Positions 12,801-25,860 of a stretch of 64,000 nucleotides of DNA are shown piece by piece (the first letter of the stretch is position 1; each line of letters starts with the position of its first letter). Source of the stretch: Nemopilema nomurai (Eukaryota; Cnidaria; Scyphozoa; Rhizostomeae; Rhizostomatidae); the NCBI GenBank assembly GCA_003864495.1, contig ML133428.1, positions 1,302,001-1,366,000 of the forward strand. Direction: 5' to 3'. The notes under the pieces were generated by a model that saw nothing but the letters and a program-made list of their open reading frames with translations, searched no databases and had not been told where the DNA came from. The position numbers and the translations under genes were made by a program.

Positions 12801-15429
12801 AGATCAAGTTCAAGATCAACAGGAGGTCCATCTAGACTCACGACATTGTACTAAATCACTAGCCCTCTAGCCCCCTCTAATTTCAAGTATCATTCATAAT
12901 CATTTTGTGTTACTTGCACGTGGGCTTGTGTTTTTAGTAGCATTATTTCTAAGCTTTGATAGTCCCTATAAAATCTTCTCAATCAAATGCCAACTCACAT
13001 AGATAGAATCTAATCTGATTGCTTGCTAATACACGACTTGAATAAAGGAATGCAAAGGTTTCTAAGTATAATTCGAAAAGTGAGATTATTGAAAGACTGA
13101 CTAAAGTCATTAGAGCGCAATATTGAAGAGGTTTTTTACCCAGATAGGCCCAAGTTTGTGGTTAGAGGTTTCGCTAAGATAGCAACGTCGGCATTGTCTC
13201 CAACAGATCTTTTGATTGTTGTCGCCTCTTCGCTTACCCAAACATACCGGTCGCCCATTTCTGCTGATGCCCAGACCCACAATGTGTCACCAATGTCAGC
13301 ACCCGGCTTGTCGACCGTCTGTCAACGGAGCGAGAATATTTTTACAGAGGAGAACAAGTTTGTTGCAGTTAGCAAGAGTGGCTCTTAAGTGCTCATTAAA
13401 GTACACCCGTCTATTATATGACAGTTGATTTGTCAACAATTGGAGTAGACCAATATTCGAGTAGTTAAAGCGTAGGGTAAAGGATTCTCCCTTAAATTGC
13501 ATCTTGTACCAGTAAGGCGTCAAGCAGTTGACAAGGAATGTGAAGATTTCTTGTTCCTTGAAAATGTCTCAATTTCTAGTTAATGATGTAGGTCAATGCA
13601 AGCACAAAGAACATCGTTTAAATTTGAAAAAGCTACTTTGAAGAAGGGCCAGTGCAAAAGGGATGTTCGGTGATGAAAGTGAGCAGCTTGAAGGGAAGCG
13701 GTAATTTTGCAAAAGCTTTTATGTAAGGTCTTCGATGGCATATATAACCTGTGGTTGGGGCATAAGAAGAGTCTTTTTCTGTTCGTGTTAAGCAGGAACG
13801 GATTAATCGGAGGCTGTGGGATGTTACAAGCCCCCCCTTGACTATGACCTCTATTTGATAAATCACCATTTCATTAGGTAACACGATATGTCCGTTGAGT
13901 TATTCAGCTGTGAAATAGTTATCGAGTAGCATTGGCATTTTTTGCACCCAACCACCCCCCCCCCCCCCCCCCAAGAAAAATATTGCTCAGTCCGCCCCTG
14001 GTAACAAGTTTATTTTCATTTTGTTGGAAGACACGGCACAATACTATAATATTTACGCATGTTGAGGTGGAAGGCAAGACATGAGACTTCATACAGCAAG
14101 CAAACTCATCTATTTATCCCACACGAGGTTACATCGTGTCTACCCGTTGCCCAGGGGGCCTGGGGCCTACTCTACTACAAATACTAAGCTTCATTATTGA
14201 CAATATCTTCAAGGTTTTCTTTAACATTTAATAGTTGGTGCAAGATTCCCTTACCTTCATGAATGCTTTCAACGTCAATAAGTTGTTTGCAGTTGTTGAC
14301 ATGCTAGGTTCGGTTCTTGAAACCGCAGATAAATTTTTGTAGATGACATCATAAAGTCCATCATTACCGGTGGATGACATCTCGGACACTGCTGTTAGAA
14401 AATCTGGTGCCGCTACGTTGGAGCCTTTGCTTACAGATGACATGGATTCAGCAGTCATGCCTGCATGGATAGTCAGTTCGTGACTAAATGATGACACAAG
14501 TTTAAGGTTCCAAATGGAATGCCCATTTACAGTAACAAATACAATCTATTGTTGTTATCAATCAACTGATACACATTCAGATATACCAGAAACCAGTAGG
14601 CTGCGACACATGTCATAACAGTGTCGGATTGGCTACATCCAAGACGAAGTAAACTCTTTTTACAGTTGCTTTTAGAAATGATCATTCATATCTTCTTACT
14701 ACTAAAAAGAAAAAGTTGCAGCTATCATGCCAAGCTTTCTGCGATTCTTCATCGTGCAAGTATGTCAGAAGAGTATGGAGTAATAATACTTCAATGGAAG
14801 GTAGTTCAGAAGTTCTGAACGATAATTTTAAGTGGAAGAGAATTTCCAATTCTAAAAAGTTGGTAAGGTTGAATCCTCTAGTGCATTGTTATTGTGAAAA
14901 AAATTGAGCGATGTATAAGCCACGTCTGTGGTTAGTCAGTTACAGCGGTACCCCTGTCCACTTCATAACCTGTTTTTGCTGCAAAGCAATCTAATTTGAA
15001 ACAACGTGAAATGCTCGAATTACCCGCGTGTCCATCTGCGAACGGTCCATTTACCGCGATTACTGTGCTGACAGCTGGGTTAGAGCCAACCTCCATCTTG
15101 ACTTGGAATTCAGAGACATGCTGGACCAGAAGATCGCTGAGTGAAGCCGCCGGGAGGAATTTGAATTTCGGATCTATGAGAAAAGATGTCATTACTTCTG
15201 CAGTAAATCTAGTAATTAAGACCAGATTCTTTACAAGACACTTTGCAAGGGATTACAGTTTTGTTGAATACTGAGAAACATTCGTAGATCGTTAAAACAG
15301 CACCCAGTGATGGACAAGTTAATGAGGAAAATGCAACAAAAGAGAGTGCAAGGCATCATGGGATATGCTGAGTGAATAAGTGGCTAGAGACATACCCGTG
15401 GCAAAAGCTCCCTCAAGAACAGCAAAGAC
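9858..15429 (-). CDS. Extracellular multidomain protein with a beta-trefoil-like Cys-rich module (partial gene, ten linked exons)
   Basis: Ten minus-strand exons join with consistent phase: 15396-15429, 15024-15173, 14255-14460, 13140-13318, 12547-12739, 12091-12301, 11108-11461, 10724-10817, 10296-10348 and 9858-10103. Donors are mostly strong (GTATGT, GTAAGG, GTGAGT, GTGCGT, GTAAGT, GTAGGT); only the 11108 donor (GTGTGA) is weak. The middle exons encode beta-sandwich-like segments with NVKLRFYLPPYAEYV and GDTLWVWASAEMGDRYVW. Exon 11108-11461 contains YIKHIASGRCWSYANG and GALKHAATSKCFN, a repeated KH-x(2)-S-[GK]-[RK]-C pattern like the ricin-B-like modules common in cnidarian extracellular proteins. 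Exons 10724-10817 and 10296-10348 add cysteines (FFYCNRQ, KPSCYYKNG). The protein is probably secreted or cell-surface; ligand and role are unknown. The last exon exits in phase 1, so a 3' end is missing. The likely start is the signal-peptide exon at 27301-27438. Confidence 0.65.
13925..13997. mobile_element. Possible hAT-type element end with poly-C tract
   Basis: On the minus strand CAGGGGCGGACTGAGCAAT is followed by a long poly-G tract, the form taken by ends of hAT-like elements elsewhere in this window (CAGGGGCGGAT at 21097). It lies in an intron of the secreted-protein gene. The partner end was not found, so this may be a solo remnant. Confidence 0.3.
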
Positions 15430-18236
15430 CTGAAATCATAAAAGGCCGTTAACTCTACGTAAAATGTTACAAACGCTTCTACAGTATTCAATAGAGTAAG
15501 TTCCACTTGTAAATGCAAAATGTGACGTAATGCCTTTGAGTTTTAAAGGCTTCAGATTCCTCTGGACATCATCACTACAGTATTCCTACCTTGCTTGGCC
15601 TGCAGTTGCTAGTTTTTCTCTAGCTTTTCATAGCGAAGGTTCTACCTCCGCCTCCTTAAAGATTGCATAGGACTCTTAGGTTACTGGTGATGTTCGTATC
15701 GATGTCTTATAAAGCTTCAATTAAACCAAAATATCCTTCAAAATAAATTGGTAGATGATAAGCGTGAGCTCATTTACTTTAAACATTTGAAGGAAAATTG
15801 TGAATTATGGAAACCCATAGTACAATACTTAGCGTTTCAGGCCAATTGTGCAGCTGGCCTCCAAAAAAGTATTTTATTCGGTTACTGTGAATATTTTTCC
15901 TTTCATTAAAATATGCATATCCCATCTCTGTACATGAAGATTGCATTAGTTTTTTCAACAGCGGCCATTTGCAAAAGAATAATTAAGTGCTTGCATGTCT
16001 AAAAACTTAAACAAAACTATGTTTGGTACAAATTTTTTTTTAATGTGTGATATACTCTTCACTCAGTTCTAAAGTATGTTATCACTTCACCATTCCTTAG
16101 AAACCAATGGTTTTATGTTAAGATGCTAGAAGCTGCTTTAAATTTCTCTCATAATTTGCGACCACGAGGTCCAGAAAAGGAGTTGAACGCTCCCTATTAG
16201 GATATTTTCATGCAAGGTAGGCCTGCAATAGTGGTATCATGTGCTAGCAGGTGACTTTGCTTTCATTTTCATCCGTTATCAATGTTACCCAGCATCATTT
16301 CCTTCTTCTCATAAAAGCAAAGATAATTTGTTCCAAGGCCTTGTATTGCTCAGAAACTTGATCCACGGCAATTACAAACGTTGCTGTCTTTCATTTTGTA
16401 AAAATGCTCGCTTCAATAATCGTCAGCACTGGTTATGTTTCAAAGCTAGGCATTAGCTGGCTCAGCAACTTTTTTCAAGTCACTTATAAAGCTAATTAAC
16501 TATCATTTAATTTACATTTCTGCTGTTGATTAGGTATTCATCTATCTTAATCAGTTCTTCCTTGTTTCCAAATTTGTCCTTATTTCTCGGTAATCACCGC
16601 TTCGTATTTATTATCAATTTTGCTCTTACAAAGAAAAATGTGCGTCAGTATTGTCAAAGCATCAAATTTGGAGAACTTTTTTAGAAAATTTGGTTCTATT
16701 TCCATTTATGTTTAGTGCAACGAGGATGCATTGGTTTCTTGACCGCTTCGTACAAAATGTCAAAATCAGTGTGAGCCAGAAAGGTTCCAGAAACATTCCA
16801 GTTAAAAATAGTGTCTAGGGATAAAAACATTTTACATAAGATACACATAAAACGATGAGATCCCACATACCACCAAAAGGCCAAGGCTAAACATCTTTAG
16901 AAGTTGCATCTGTAAAACTCTCTGCAGAGTTTATGACGAACTGATGTGAGAGAGAGCGATATGACTCTATCCTGAATAGGACCCTGAATCAGGACGGGTG
17001 ATATTTACTTCAAACTTATTCATTTTGCATCTCAGCCGGCATATCTATGGAAACTGTCCTGTTTTCCGAAACAGAGTTTGAATAGGTAGACAGGTGGGCC
17101 TAGTCACCGTTAATTGCAATTAGATTCAGCATTGATTGCTGCATTGGTGCAGAAGGAATTCATCAATTGTAAACGCAGCGATGCGGTTTTGGCCCAGGAT
17201 ACAACATAACAAAGTCCCTTCACGTCCAAACTGTGCCACGAATCAGAACATTTATGAATATGAAGGTACATAATAGAGGCTTATTAACACCAAATCTCCT
17301 AGCGGAATGTGTAGAGCATTCATCGTAATCAGCAGAAGGCTCACCTGAAAGAATGTGAAGAAGATCCACCCGCACATTGACCGTTCATCGCAATTAAGGC
17401 ATACCACATGAAAGGACTTAAGAGACGTGGTTTTCTTACTAATACCCCGTAAGCTTCTTAAAGTGTGTTTATTGGCCGGGGTGAACTTCATTAACTACCC
17501 TTGCTCAACCATTAACCGTAGCTATGATTTTTTCAGTTAAGGAAATTTTGTGTCAAAAGATGCAGGTAGATATTCTAGCACAATTGCCTCGATTCTGTTT
17601 GATTACCAGGAAGAGGCAGTTAGCTTGGAAGCAGTCGGTGTTTTGTGCTGATGGGGGTCTGCATGTTTGAATCGACGTGCTTTGATTTGAACAGCTTTCT
17701 GTGCAGTCTTTGTTCACCATTCTGCCATGGGCTTCATTGCGAAAACGTGAATGAGTAGGCAAGCAAGAATGGAAGTAAATAGGCCTATCTTGTATCACTA
17801 CCAACAGTTATCATGAAGACATTAATAGTTTTTGACCTTGATATTAACTTTGCATTTGTTTTTGTCTTAATGAATGACTCTAGATAACACTCAAACTAAT
17901 CTTAAAAGGTATATACTTTGAAGCTTTTGGCCTTGTGGTCTTTTCACCCTTAATCAGAAATATGTTTATAAATGCATGCTTCTTTCTTCTGATCTTCCAA
18001 CCTCTTCAAATAGAGCGGCCTAAGGCAGTGCCAGTTAGTTTCAGACTTTTTAATCAACGGGTCTATTGATGCAGAGTGGTGAATGTAAGCAATTGATGCG
18101 AGCAGGTAAGCAAACATTTCAACAGGTAACCAAGATTTCATATGGAATCTCAGCAGCTCTTTTAGGTAATCTATTGCAAGGTACCTCAATACTCAGGAAC
18201 CACAAACATTTGCAATCTTAGCAGCCAGACGGGAAC
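15430..18236. other. Presumed intron of the secreted-protein gene
   Basis: No firmly supported gene. On the minus strand an acceptor before 17344 opens a frame reading EPSADYDECSTHSARRFG, which would splice in phase with the phase-1 exon ending at 26687, but its donor (GTACCT, near 17270) is weak. Another open stretch after an acceptor near 16820 has no usable donor. Both are only candidates. Confidence 0.35.
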
Positions 18237-18513
18237 CAGTGGCGATTCTAGCCTGAGAAAGGTGGGGGGATCAAATCTTTATGTTTCAAAAGAATTAACG
18301 AAGAATTGATGCATGCATCAGTTTAGAGAGAAGGTCCGAGCAATTCATATTATATAAATCAAGCAAAGACACCTGCAGAAAGGCCAAGGAGACCCTCGCA
18401 GCAAACTGGTTCTTTTCATTAACAACAAAGTTTATAAGCAACAAAGATACAAGTTTGTAACAAGTTAGAAAATTGTGCTATGAAATTGTCTTTACTGTCT
18501 TTCCGATTCTGAT

Positions 18514-18873
18514 TCAGTGTAGTTTAATACGGCGATTATCATGTCGTGTGTCAAACTCATCAACAAACTGTTCTAGGTCTATTGACTCAGCTAGAATGGA
18601 TTCAATGGAGAGAAGTGCCAAACGACTCAGACGATCGTGGCACATTGAATTTCCCACAATTTTTTTGACAATTTTCATTTTTGAGAAGCTCCTCTCGCAT
18701 GATGCAGTGGCTACAGGAAACGTTACCGAAACCAATAATAAATTATATAGGCAACAGAATGCTTGCTTGTAGGGACAGATTTCCAAGAAAAACTCTAAAG
18801 CTGTTTTGCAACAAGGCTTATTTACATCGACATCGACAAAAGGCTTATTTACCAAAGGAATCTCATGGACCAA
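18514..18873 (-). pseudogene. hAT transposase fragment, C-terminal dimerisation part
   Basis: The stretch contains FPVATASCERSFSKM followed by RLSRLALLSIES, the hallmark of the hAT C-terminal dimerisation domain. It is out of frame with 18849-19589, which carries the region before it. This confirms the superfamily and the decay of the copy. Confidence 0.8.
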
Positions 18874-20292
18874 TCCATCATAACATAGCTAGGTATATGC
18901 CTCAAGCTGACACACGTGGGTGAAAGTGCTAGGATTCCTCGCAAGATTTCTTTTGCTTCACAAGAAAATCTTCTCTCAAGTTGGACAGCATACAATCCAG
19001 AATTGGAAGAGGGATACCAGCATAGAACGGTATCTCTGAATTTACTGACTTCCCAATGGCATATTACTGAAAAACCTCTAAGAGCTTCTGGCAATATGTT
19101 AGACCGACGCGATTTCTTTGCAATGTCAATGTTGCATTTTCTGCATAATTCCTCAACATCTTCGCTGTAGTTGACCACATCTGAATTCCTTGGACATTCT
19201 AACTCTTGTTTAAGCGTAGAAACAAGTTGGCATGTCTTCGCCAAACCTAATTTCGGATCTTGTATTTGCTTAGAAACTTTATTCATCTTAGATAGGATGT
19301 CTGCAACGAAGTGGAGAAGCAGCAAGAACTCAAAATCCTTCTGGCCAAGTAAACCCTTTGCGATAGTTGCACGTGCACCTTTATCTTCATGTGAAACCTG
19401 CCGCAGAAGTCTCATGTTGCATTCAAAAAGGAAGTAAAGCGTTGCTGCAGGACTTTTCTCTTGCCCACCATCTGGTCTCACTAAGATTTTGGAGTTCGTG
19501 CATTTTCTCTCTAGGATGCATTTCTTTTTGCAGCGAACTAAAGCGCTCATGGACAACGGAGTTGCTAACAAAAATGTATAATTGTTCAAGAAGGGAAAAG
19601 AAATCGCCTGCTTGTGCTACAACCTTGACTGTTTCAACGAGTACAAGATTTAATCTATGTCCATAGCAGTGCAAATATTAAGCCATTGGTGCCTTATCTT
19701 TTATGAGTTTTTGGATTCCACCTAGCCTCCTACCCAACATTTCCTCCATCAAACGACACACCTATTAGACATCCTTTACAATTACATTTCAAGCCCATCT
19801 GCTCAAGTTCACTTCTTCACTTACTGATTCAGCATCCAGTTCCTTCATTGCCACGAAGGTTATAAAGCATTCCTGGATGTTTTTTGCATCTTCTTCGAAA
19901 AACCCATTACCAAAGACAATTTTTCTGTTTTTTTTCATCTTTCGATTCATCAGCTTGTATCGAGAAAAAGCGTGACTTTTTAACACTCTCCACGATTTCC
20001 TCAAGCACCATGGTTGCCAAGGTCTCTATGACCTCATTTTGTACCGAGGAGGAGGGAGTATATTTTTCATTCTTTGGCCCACTTTTTACACGGTCGGCTA
20101 TAACAGGGCCATGTTTAGCGATTATTCGAAGCAACTTTCTGACATTACCTGGATTGGTAACATCGTCCCCATCTCTATCTCCTCTCTGTGCAATGTTTTG
20201 AGTGGCAGTGATAAGAATGACTTCTCCAATGGTTTTCATATAGTGGCGATTCTAGGTGACATTTTTACGATGGTTTTCATTTAAAACCTTTT

Positions 20293-20655
20293 CTATTGAT
20301 GTTTTGGCAGCTTTTTTCTCTCATATTCACTCCATGACATTATTGAAGTTTTGTGGCATTGAGAGTCGATGTGCTTTGTTATTGCACCCTCTTTTCCGAG
20401 TGCTTTTTTCCATCGACGAAATCCAGTGTTGATAAATGCCTCTTCAGCGTTACGATAACCAGGAGGGCAGAAATGTCGACAAGAAAAGCAAAACATTGCA
20501 TCAAATTCTTGCGAATACTCACGCCAGCTGTAGCGCTCATACCAACTTGCTACAAATGATCTGCCTTGAGATTTCCCTTCACTTTTCTTTGGATAGGCCT
20601 TAAGCAGTGTCCTAGATAATTTGTCTCCAGCGTGTAACGTGTTGAGATTTGTCAT
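20293..20655 (-). pseudogene. hAT transposase fragment, N-terminal zinc-finger part
   Basis: This 120-codon open stretch holds the TTF/BED-like Cys-His cluster (FCFSCRHFC, then HIDSQCH) that begins ZMYM-type hAT transposases. The usual continuation, the DUF4371 region, lies downstream in another frame at 19907-20239. It is therefore part of a broken transposase, not a host gene. Confidence 0.75.
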
Positions 20656-20874
20656 TTGGCGTCTGTTTCACTCTTGCATCTTCCATTCTTGTTCTTTTTA
20701 GCTTGTAGCCCCTATCATTTATGTCATCCTTGCGTTTTCTGAAACTTTGAAAACCTATCCACAATGGGAAAGCACAATCTCTGAGGAAAAAATCGATGAA
20801 TAGCAGTAATTAAGATTGAAAAAGACAAGTCCCTAGGACCCTAGGAGCCTGCATGAGTCTGTATAGGTATTATA

Positions 20875-20900
20875 TTCCCTGGGTACCAGACTCACTATGC
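20875..20900. repeat. Half-site of the CCCTGGGTACCAGACTCA foldback family
   Basis: The sequence CCCTGGGTACCAGACTCAC is identical to the arm of the small palindromic elements at 30180-30260 and 46386-46443. The second arm is not seen here, and the site lies within the right part of the hAT element. Confidence 0.5.
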
Positions 20901-21097
20901 GTTATTTTCTCGTCGAGTCAGTTGTAGCTTTTCTTTCAATGTGATAAACTACTTGAAATTGAAATCGAAGAACGCTTCAAAGTGATGTCAGATGAAAAAT
21001 GGGCGTTTCTATTATTTCCCAGGCACCTGAAGGGTGTGACACTAGAATCCGATCATAAACTAACACCCCTCAACATTGCCTCTTAAATCCGCCCCTG

Positions 21098-22575
21098 GGG
21101 GCAAATGAAGTGGCAGACAAAAACTTTAGAGGGGAAAAGGCCCCCTTGAAATGCAACTGCGGGTTTTTCTTCCATTCCATATCAAATCAAAGCATTTTCT
21201 TCTATAGCAAACTGGTCTTTTTGAATCACAGGAATTAGAAACAGTGATGTACATTTACAAACATTTCTTATAAGAATACCTAATTTTCTTCCCCGATAGA
21301 AGCCTCAATATTCGCAAAAAGTGTTGATTTTGAGCCCAACTTTTAGTTTTATGATCATGGAAAAATATTAAGCTTTTATGATTTGTTGCTTCATCATTAA
21401 TTTCTGGAAAAAATTAATCTAGTATATATAACGTCAAAGTGACAGTTGTTTTGCCTAGAGAAAAATTCAGATTAAGGAAACAACTTTAGTCTTGATGACG
21501 TTTGAGCCTGGCATTATTCTTAACTTATTCGTAAAACTTAACAATTTTGTGCCTCAATATTCATATAAACTTTATTCTTATAAAAAGTATGTAGTTTCCT
21601 AGCTTGCAAGTCGATTCACACTCGGAGATTATGACTTAGTTTCGTTGTGGGAAGAATGCATACATGAAGAGAAGAAAGCAACTTATTATTTCCAGTGACC
21701 TATTTACCTAGGGTCCACTTAAGGTTTTTGATTTTGTAGAGCTCCAAAGAACATTTTGCTAAGTTTATACAATGTATTGTTGATGAATCGAGTTAAATGA
21801 CACGAACTGCACTACTGCTCAAAGATTCTTGGAAAGATTCGAAGTTTCGAATCTTCTGGCGAATAAAAACAATTTAAGGCAATTAAAAAATCTTTTGAAA
21901 CACTACTATTATCCTTGAATGGTCTAAATACCGCAGTAAAAGCATCAACAAGTTGCAAAAATTCAACTCTCTTTATTCATTACAATAAATTATCAGAATT
22001 TGAAACCTCTGCGCTTTGATATTTTAGCAAACTAATTGAGATGTATCCTGTTTTTTGTCTCTCAATAGATGGATTCCAGTTGACGTCATTTGTTTACAAT
22101 TTTGAAAACTGCGCAGGAGCTGTCAGGCAAAACAACAAACGCGACCACGTAGAATATCTTGTCAAGTTTCCGTCAAATTTTTCAATGTGAGTGAATCAGT
22201 TTTTATAACCTATTCATCAAATGAGATCATATCTAAAAGCAGAAATCAGTTTATATATCCACAATTCATCGCATCCTTTGAAACTTAAGCACTTTGATAT
22301 TGAAAAAATAATAATTTGTCGGTGTTTGTAAATATCAAAGCTTAGGAAATCGCCTCTTTACTTCTTTATATATGCTCTTTAAACATACATTCTTTATACA
22401 TATTGTCGATTGCGTCATCGTTATAGATATTGGTAAACGAGGCTCGAGTCACTATTCACATAAACGAGGCCAAAAGAGCTGCTTGGTAACTGTGTTGCTA
22501 GGACGCCAGCTTCCACTTGCCTTCTCATCAGGACGAATTCACCCGTGCTCTTTTCACGAAAGAATATCAAAGAAA
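21098..22575. other. AT-rich region upstream of SPMIP1
   Basis: No coding exon recognised. The promoter and any 5' untranslated sequence of the plus-strand SPMIP1 gene are expected here. The frame ahead of the chosen ATG is open back to 22372, but its translation lacks similarity to the family. Confidence 0.4.
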
Positions 22576-23154
22576 ATGGTTCGAGAACTTAATATGGATA
22601 CACAGCGGCAGAACTTTTGGAAGGAATCTATTCATAAAGAAGCGACTGTCCGATTATTGTGGCACATGAAGTTCTCGAAAGAATTTGCCAGGGATCACAA
22701 TGTGATCAATCAGAACAAATCTAAGCTGGCCCCACTGAAACCAGGAGAAATTTCAAACTCACCGATCAACACGTTCAACCTAGAACGTTATCCAAAGGTG
22801 AAAGCGGCAAAAGTTAAAGTTACCTCCTCAGCTGGTGAAGAAAAGTCGCTTGAAAAATCTGTAACGGAGATGCGTCCAGTGACACCTTCTACTCGGGTTT
22901 TGCTGTACAAAGGTTTTAGTGCACTGGGCGAGGGTAGGTATCAGTATCTACAACAACGAAAACAAAAGAAACCCGAACAGAAGTACGAATTTCCTATAAC
23001 ATCTGGGTGGGAATATGGTTGGAAAGTCACCACCTCCATGAAGAAGTCTGGTACTAGACCAGCAGAGTTTGGACGTACGAGAATCGTCAAAGACTCGTTT
23101 TATCGCACAAATGGGGTCTTACCAATGGAAGCCGTAACTGCTGCCGGTATGTAG
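22576..23154 (+). CDS. SPMIP1: Sperm microtubule inner protein 1 homologue, single exon
   Basis: An intact 192-residue frame matches human SPMIP1 (formerly ATP6V1FNB) along its length as I recall it. The start MVRELNMDTQRQNFWKE aligns with the family N-terminus, and residues from about 95 on carry MRPVTPSTRVLLYKGFS, EGRYQYLQQRK, YEFPITSGWEYGWK and SFYRTNGVLPM, the conserved C-terminal block. I chose the ATG at 22576 because family similarity begins exactly there, although an open frame extends upstream. The family lines the inside of sperm flagellar doublet microtubules, so testis or flagellated-cell expression is expected. The gene appears intronless and lies on the opposite strand inside the presumed long intron of the secreted-protein gene. 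Confidence 0.88.
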   Translation: MVRELNMDTQRQNFWKESIHKEATVRLLWHMKFSKEFARDHNVINQNKSKLAPLKPGEISNSPINTFNLERYPKVKAAKVKVTSSAGEEKSLEKSVTEMRPVTPSTRVLLYKGFSALGEGRYQYLQQRKQKKPEQKYEFPITSGWEYGWKVTTSMKKSGTRPAEFGRTRIVKDSFYRTNGVLPMEAVTAAGM

Positions 23155-25140
23155 AAAGACAGATCACCTGGGCAACTCAAAGTATGCTTAGTGCTATATA
23201 CTTTTTATTATGTATGTTTATTCTCTCAAGTGGTATGCTTTTATCAACAAGTCATTTTTGTATCGCTGTGTTTGTTCTTGTGTAAAAAATGCCTGGTAGG
23301 TTTAAGGTACATGAAATGTTAGAGAAGATGTGCCTATGGTTATATCAACCTATGGTATCTGTTTGTATGCACCTCTTGACAGTCTAGCTTTTCAATGGGT
23401 CTTTCCTTCAATGGGTCTTAAATGTTAAGATAAGAGAACTTTTGCAAAGCCATTCAACAGGTCCATGTACTTTGGGAACTTCCAAAAGATCAATCTAAAT
23501 GGACATTTTCATAAGCAATTTTTGTGTTTTAAGGACCGCCCCTGCTTTCAATTTTTTTAACTACCTCATGTATTTTTTTAATTTTAGTGCATTTTATATT
23601 TGTAAATTCAATATTTTTCCTTAAAGTTTGACAATTAGTTTAGATAAGTAGTAATTTTTTTACTATTTGGTGTCTGATAAGTTAACTTCTGTGCAGCTCA
23701 TGTGCATCAAATAACTGCAGTGGATTATATGCACTTTCGAGGAATATGTTTTGAACCATACTTCTTGATCTAGATTGCATAGATGCTTTGCCTCTGTGTT
23801 ATGTTACTTTTTGGTGAATTTCTGGCAGCTTTCTATCCTTCTCTTCTGAAATATTAAAAGTAAGCAAATACAAATAATGACAACTAAATACAAAATACAG
23901 TAGCACTATTAATGCCCAAAAATTTGAATATGTCAAAATGTGTAAGTATTAATGTTTCCCAAGTTTATTATTTGATGGCTCTGAGAGAACCTTATTCTGG
24001 TCCTTTTTTGTCTGTTGGCAGGATTCTTTCACTTTCACCTATTAACAGTGATTCATTTCCACTTGCATGGAGAATAGACTGTTAAATTATAAGCTCAAGA
24101 TGGATCTTAATTATGAGTCAAATGCAAATATCCATTAAAATTCAGATGTTGCCTGCAAGTAATATGTTACAGACATGCTAGTTGAGGAAAACCATGAGAT
24201 TGCTTAAAACACTCTGCTTCCATTTTGAAGCCTATTATAAATATTCAATGAATTTGAAAGGCACTCTGAATTCGCCAGACCAATAGGTTATCGTGCGTGC
24301 AACCCAAATTTTTGAAGAAAGTGGTAGTTATCCAGATAATAGAAGGTTACCCACATTTATACATTAGCAATCTGCTCAGAATGGACGAGCTTCCTCTATG
24401 AGCTTTATGTTAATATAACAATAAAATGCTGCCTCTATGAGCTTTAAATCGATGTAACTCAATTAAAGGAAGCTCTCTCCCATGCTAGATAGCCAACTGT
24501 TCTGTCTGTGTTGCAGCTAGCTCTTACACTGGCTAATAATTCTAGAGAAGCATGTTTATAACATCTACATTTAATGCTGGGTGGCGAATGCATGCATCTA
24601 TTGTATTATGTTATGAGTTAAACAAATGTTTTGCAATACAAAATTTCGCAATGGCAAGTAATAGTGCAAACATAATTTCAGCATAATTAAAACACTTTTT
24701 CGTCCGACCACCTTAAAGTATGCAAACGTCGGAAAATAGATAGAATTATGAAGGAGAAAGCTGACAAAATAAACAGACAGATGCGGATTGAAAAGCATAC
24801 AGTTTTTCAGATTACGAGTTTAGAGTTTTTTCAACACTAACAATGCTACTAGATCCGAAAGATTCTTTCTTCACTACCTTGTTGAATATTTCCAAACTTA
24901 CAGACGTATTAATACTTTTATTTGCATAGCTTTCGCTTCATCTGAGTCAAGATTTAAACAAATCCCCCATAAAAACTGGCTAGAGCTGGTTTTTACCCGA
25001 AAATGTTTCGACCTATATCAAATGGAAGAATGCTGTTTCAAAGCAATTCCTAATGCTGATCTTTGAGTGCGATGGCTATGTCTTGTATATGGCCTGCTCT
25101 TACTGTAAGAGCTAGCACTAAACTTATGAAGAAATGCTAC
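23155..25140. other. Downstream of SPMIP1, no gene seen
   Basis: AT-rich sequence without splice-supported open frames. The 3' untranslated region of SPMIP1 should be in the first part, but I could not fix a polyadenylation site. Confidence 0.4.
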
Positions 25141-25319
25141 CCTCTCTGTAATTCCAGGCATAACGAATCACGAGGTGTGGTCACATCGAGATGAAGGACC
25201 AGGACACTGCTCGATAAGCTTAAGCTTCTCAGTGTCCTAAAACTACCTTTGGATGCAAGGTAGAAACAAATCAAAAAAATCAAAAATCAATCACTTACTA
25301 TCGTAAAACATCTCGTAAC

Positions 25320-25860
25320 CTCATGATTCGTTGCCGAGAGCACCTGGGAATCAACAAACACGGGCAAGGTGTCAAAACCCCCAGCCCTTCCTCCAACCAT
25401 GACCATATTTCTAAAACTTGTCACGTAGCATCTGTTGAAGATATTGCTATTCTCTCCAAAACAAATAACTCCTTTGATCTACTTATTCACGAGAGCCTCC
25501 TCATTCACCGCGACCGGCCGTCTCTTAATTCCCAACTGTCCTCTATCCCCATGATATTGTTCTGACTTTCTTTTCCTTCATTGTTTTTCACTGATGTGCC
25601 TTTATTCCTGGTCTTCACTCTTTAGGTTGTTTACTTTTTCTTTCCTGTAGCTCCTCACACGTCCATTTTGCTCCTTTCAAATACTGCTATAATCACATGG
25701 TTTTCGACCCCCTTTGTAAAGCTTATGTATTTCTCGCCCGTTCTATTCACACTTAAGATGACTCTTGACTGAGTCGAAACGTTTGTCAGTGTCTTAACTG
25801 GTCAGTGTCTCAATACGGATATGTCGAATGCTTAGCGTCTTATTGCAGATTTTTCTATTA
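25320..25860 (+). mobile_element. Penelope-like or other GIY-YIG retroelement, 3' fragment
   Basis: The frame 25323-25565 reads RCREHLGINKHGQG, then SVEDIAILSKTNNSFDLLIHE and LLIHRDRPSLNSQLSS before a stop. This is the closing part of the C-terminal endonuclease region seen in many invertebrate Penelope-type elements (pattern HLGI..ILS..N..FDLLIKESLLI..RP.LN). The following GAGTCGAAACGTTTGTCAGTG is a sequence I associate with the 3' ends of such elements. The reverse transcriptase core is absent, so this is a 5'-truncated copy. Confidence 0.65.

Larger units (their letters stand above)
18237..21097 (-). mobile_element. Decayed hAT-superfamily transposon, ZMYM/DUF4371-type transposase
   Basis: The left end starts CAGTGGCGATTCTAG and the right end, reverse-complemented, starts CAGGGGCGGATTTAAG, both hAT-like. 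A clean 8-bp target duplication is not visible. Between them the minus strand carries transposase fragments in shifting frames: an N-terminal TTF-type zinc-finger region with FCFSCRHFCPPG (20293-20655), a central region with FFSIQADESKDE (19907-20239), later pieces at 19423-19674 and 18849-19589, and the C-terminal hAT dimerisation region with FPVATASCERSFSKM (18514-18873). At least five frame breaks or stops make it non-functional. It sits on the same strand as the surrounding secreted-protein gene, in a presumed intron. Confidence 0.85.

Noticed and set aside
13633..13884. Minus-strand frame between secreted-protein exons
   Set aside because: Exons 14255-14460 and 13140-13318 join directly in phase 0; this segment has no suitable acceptor and donor.
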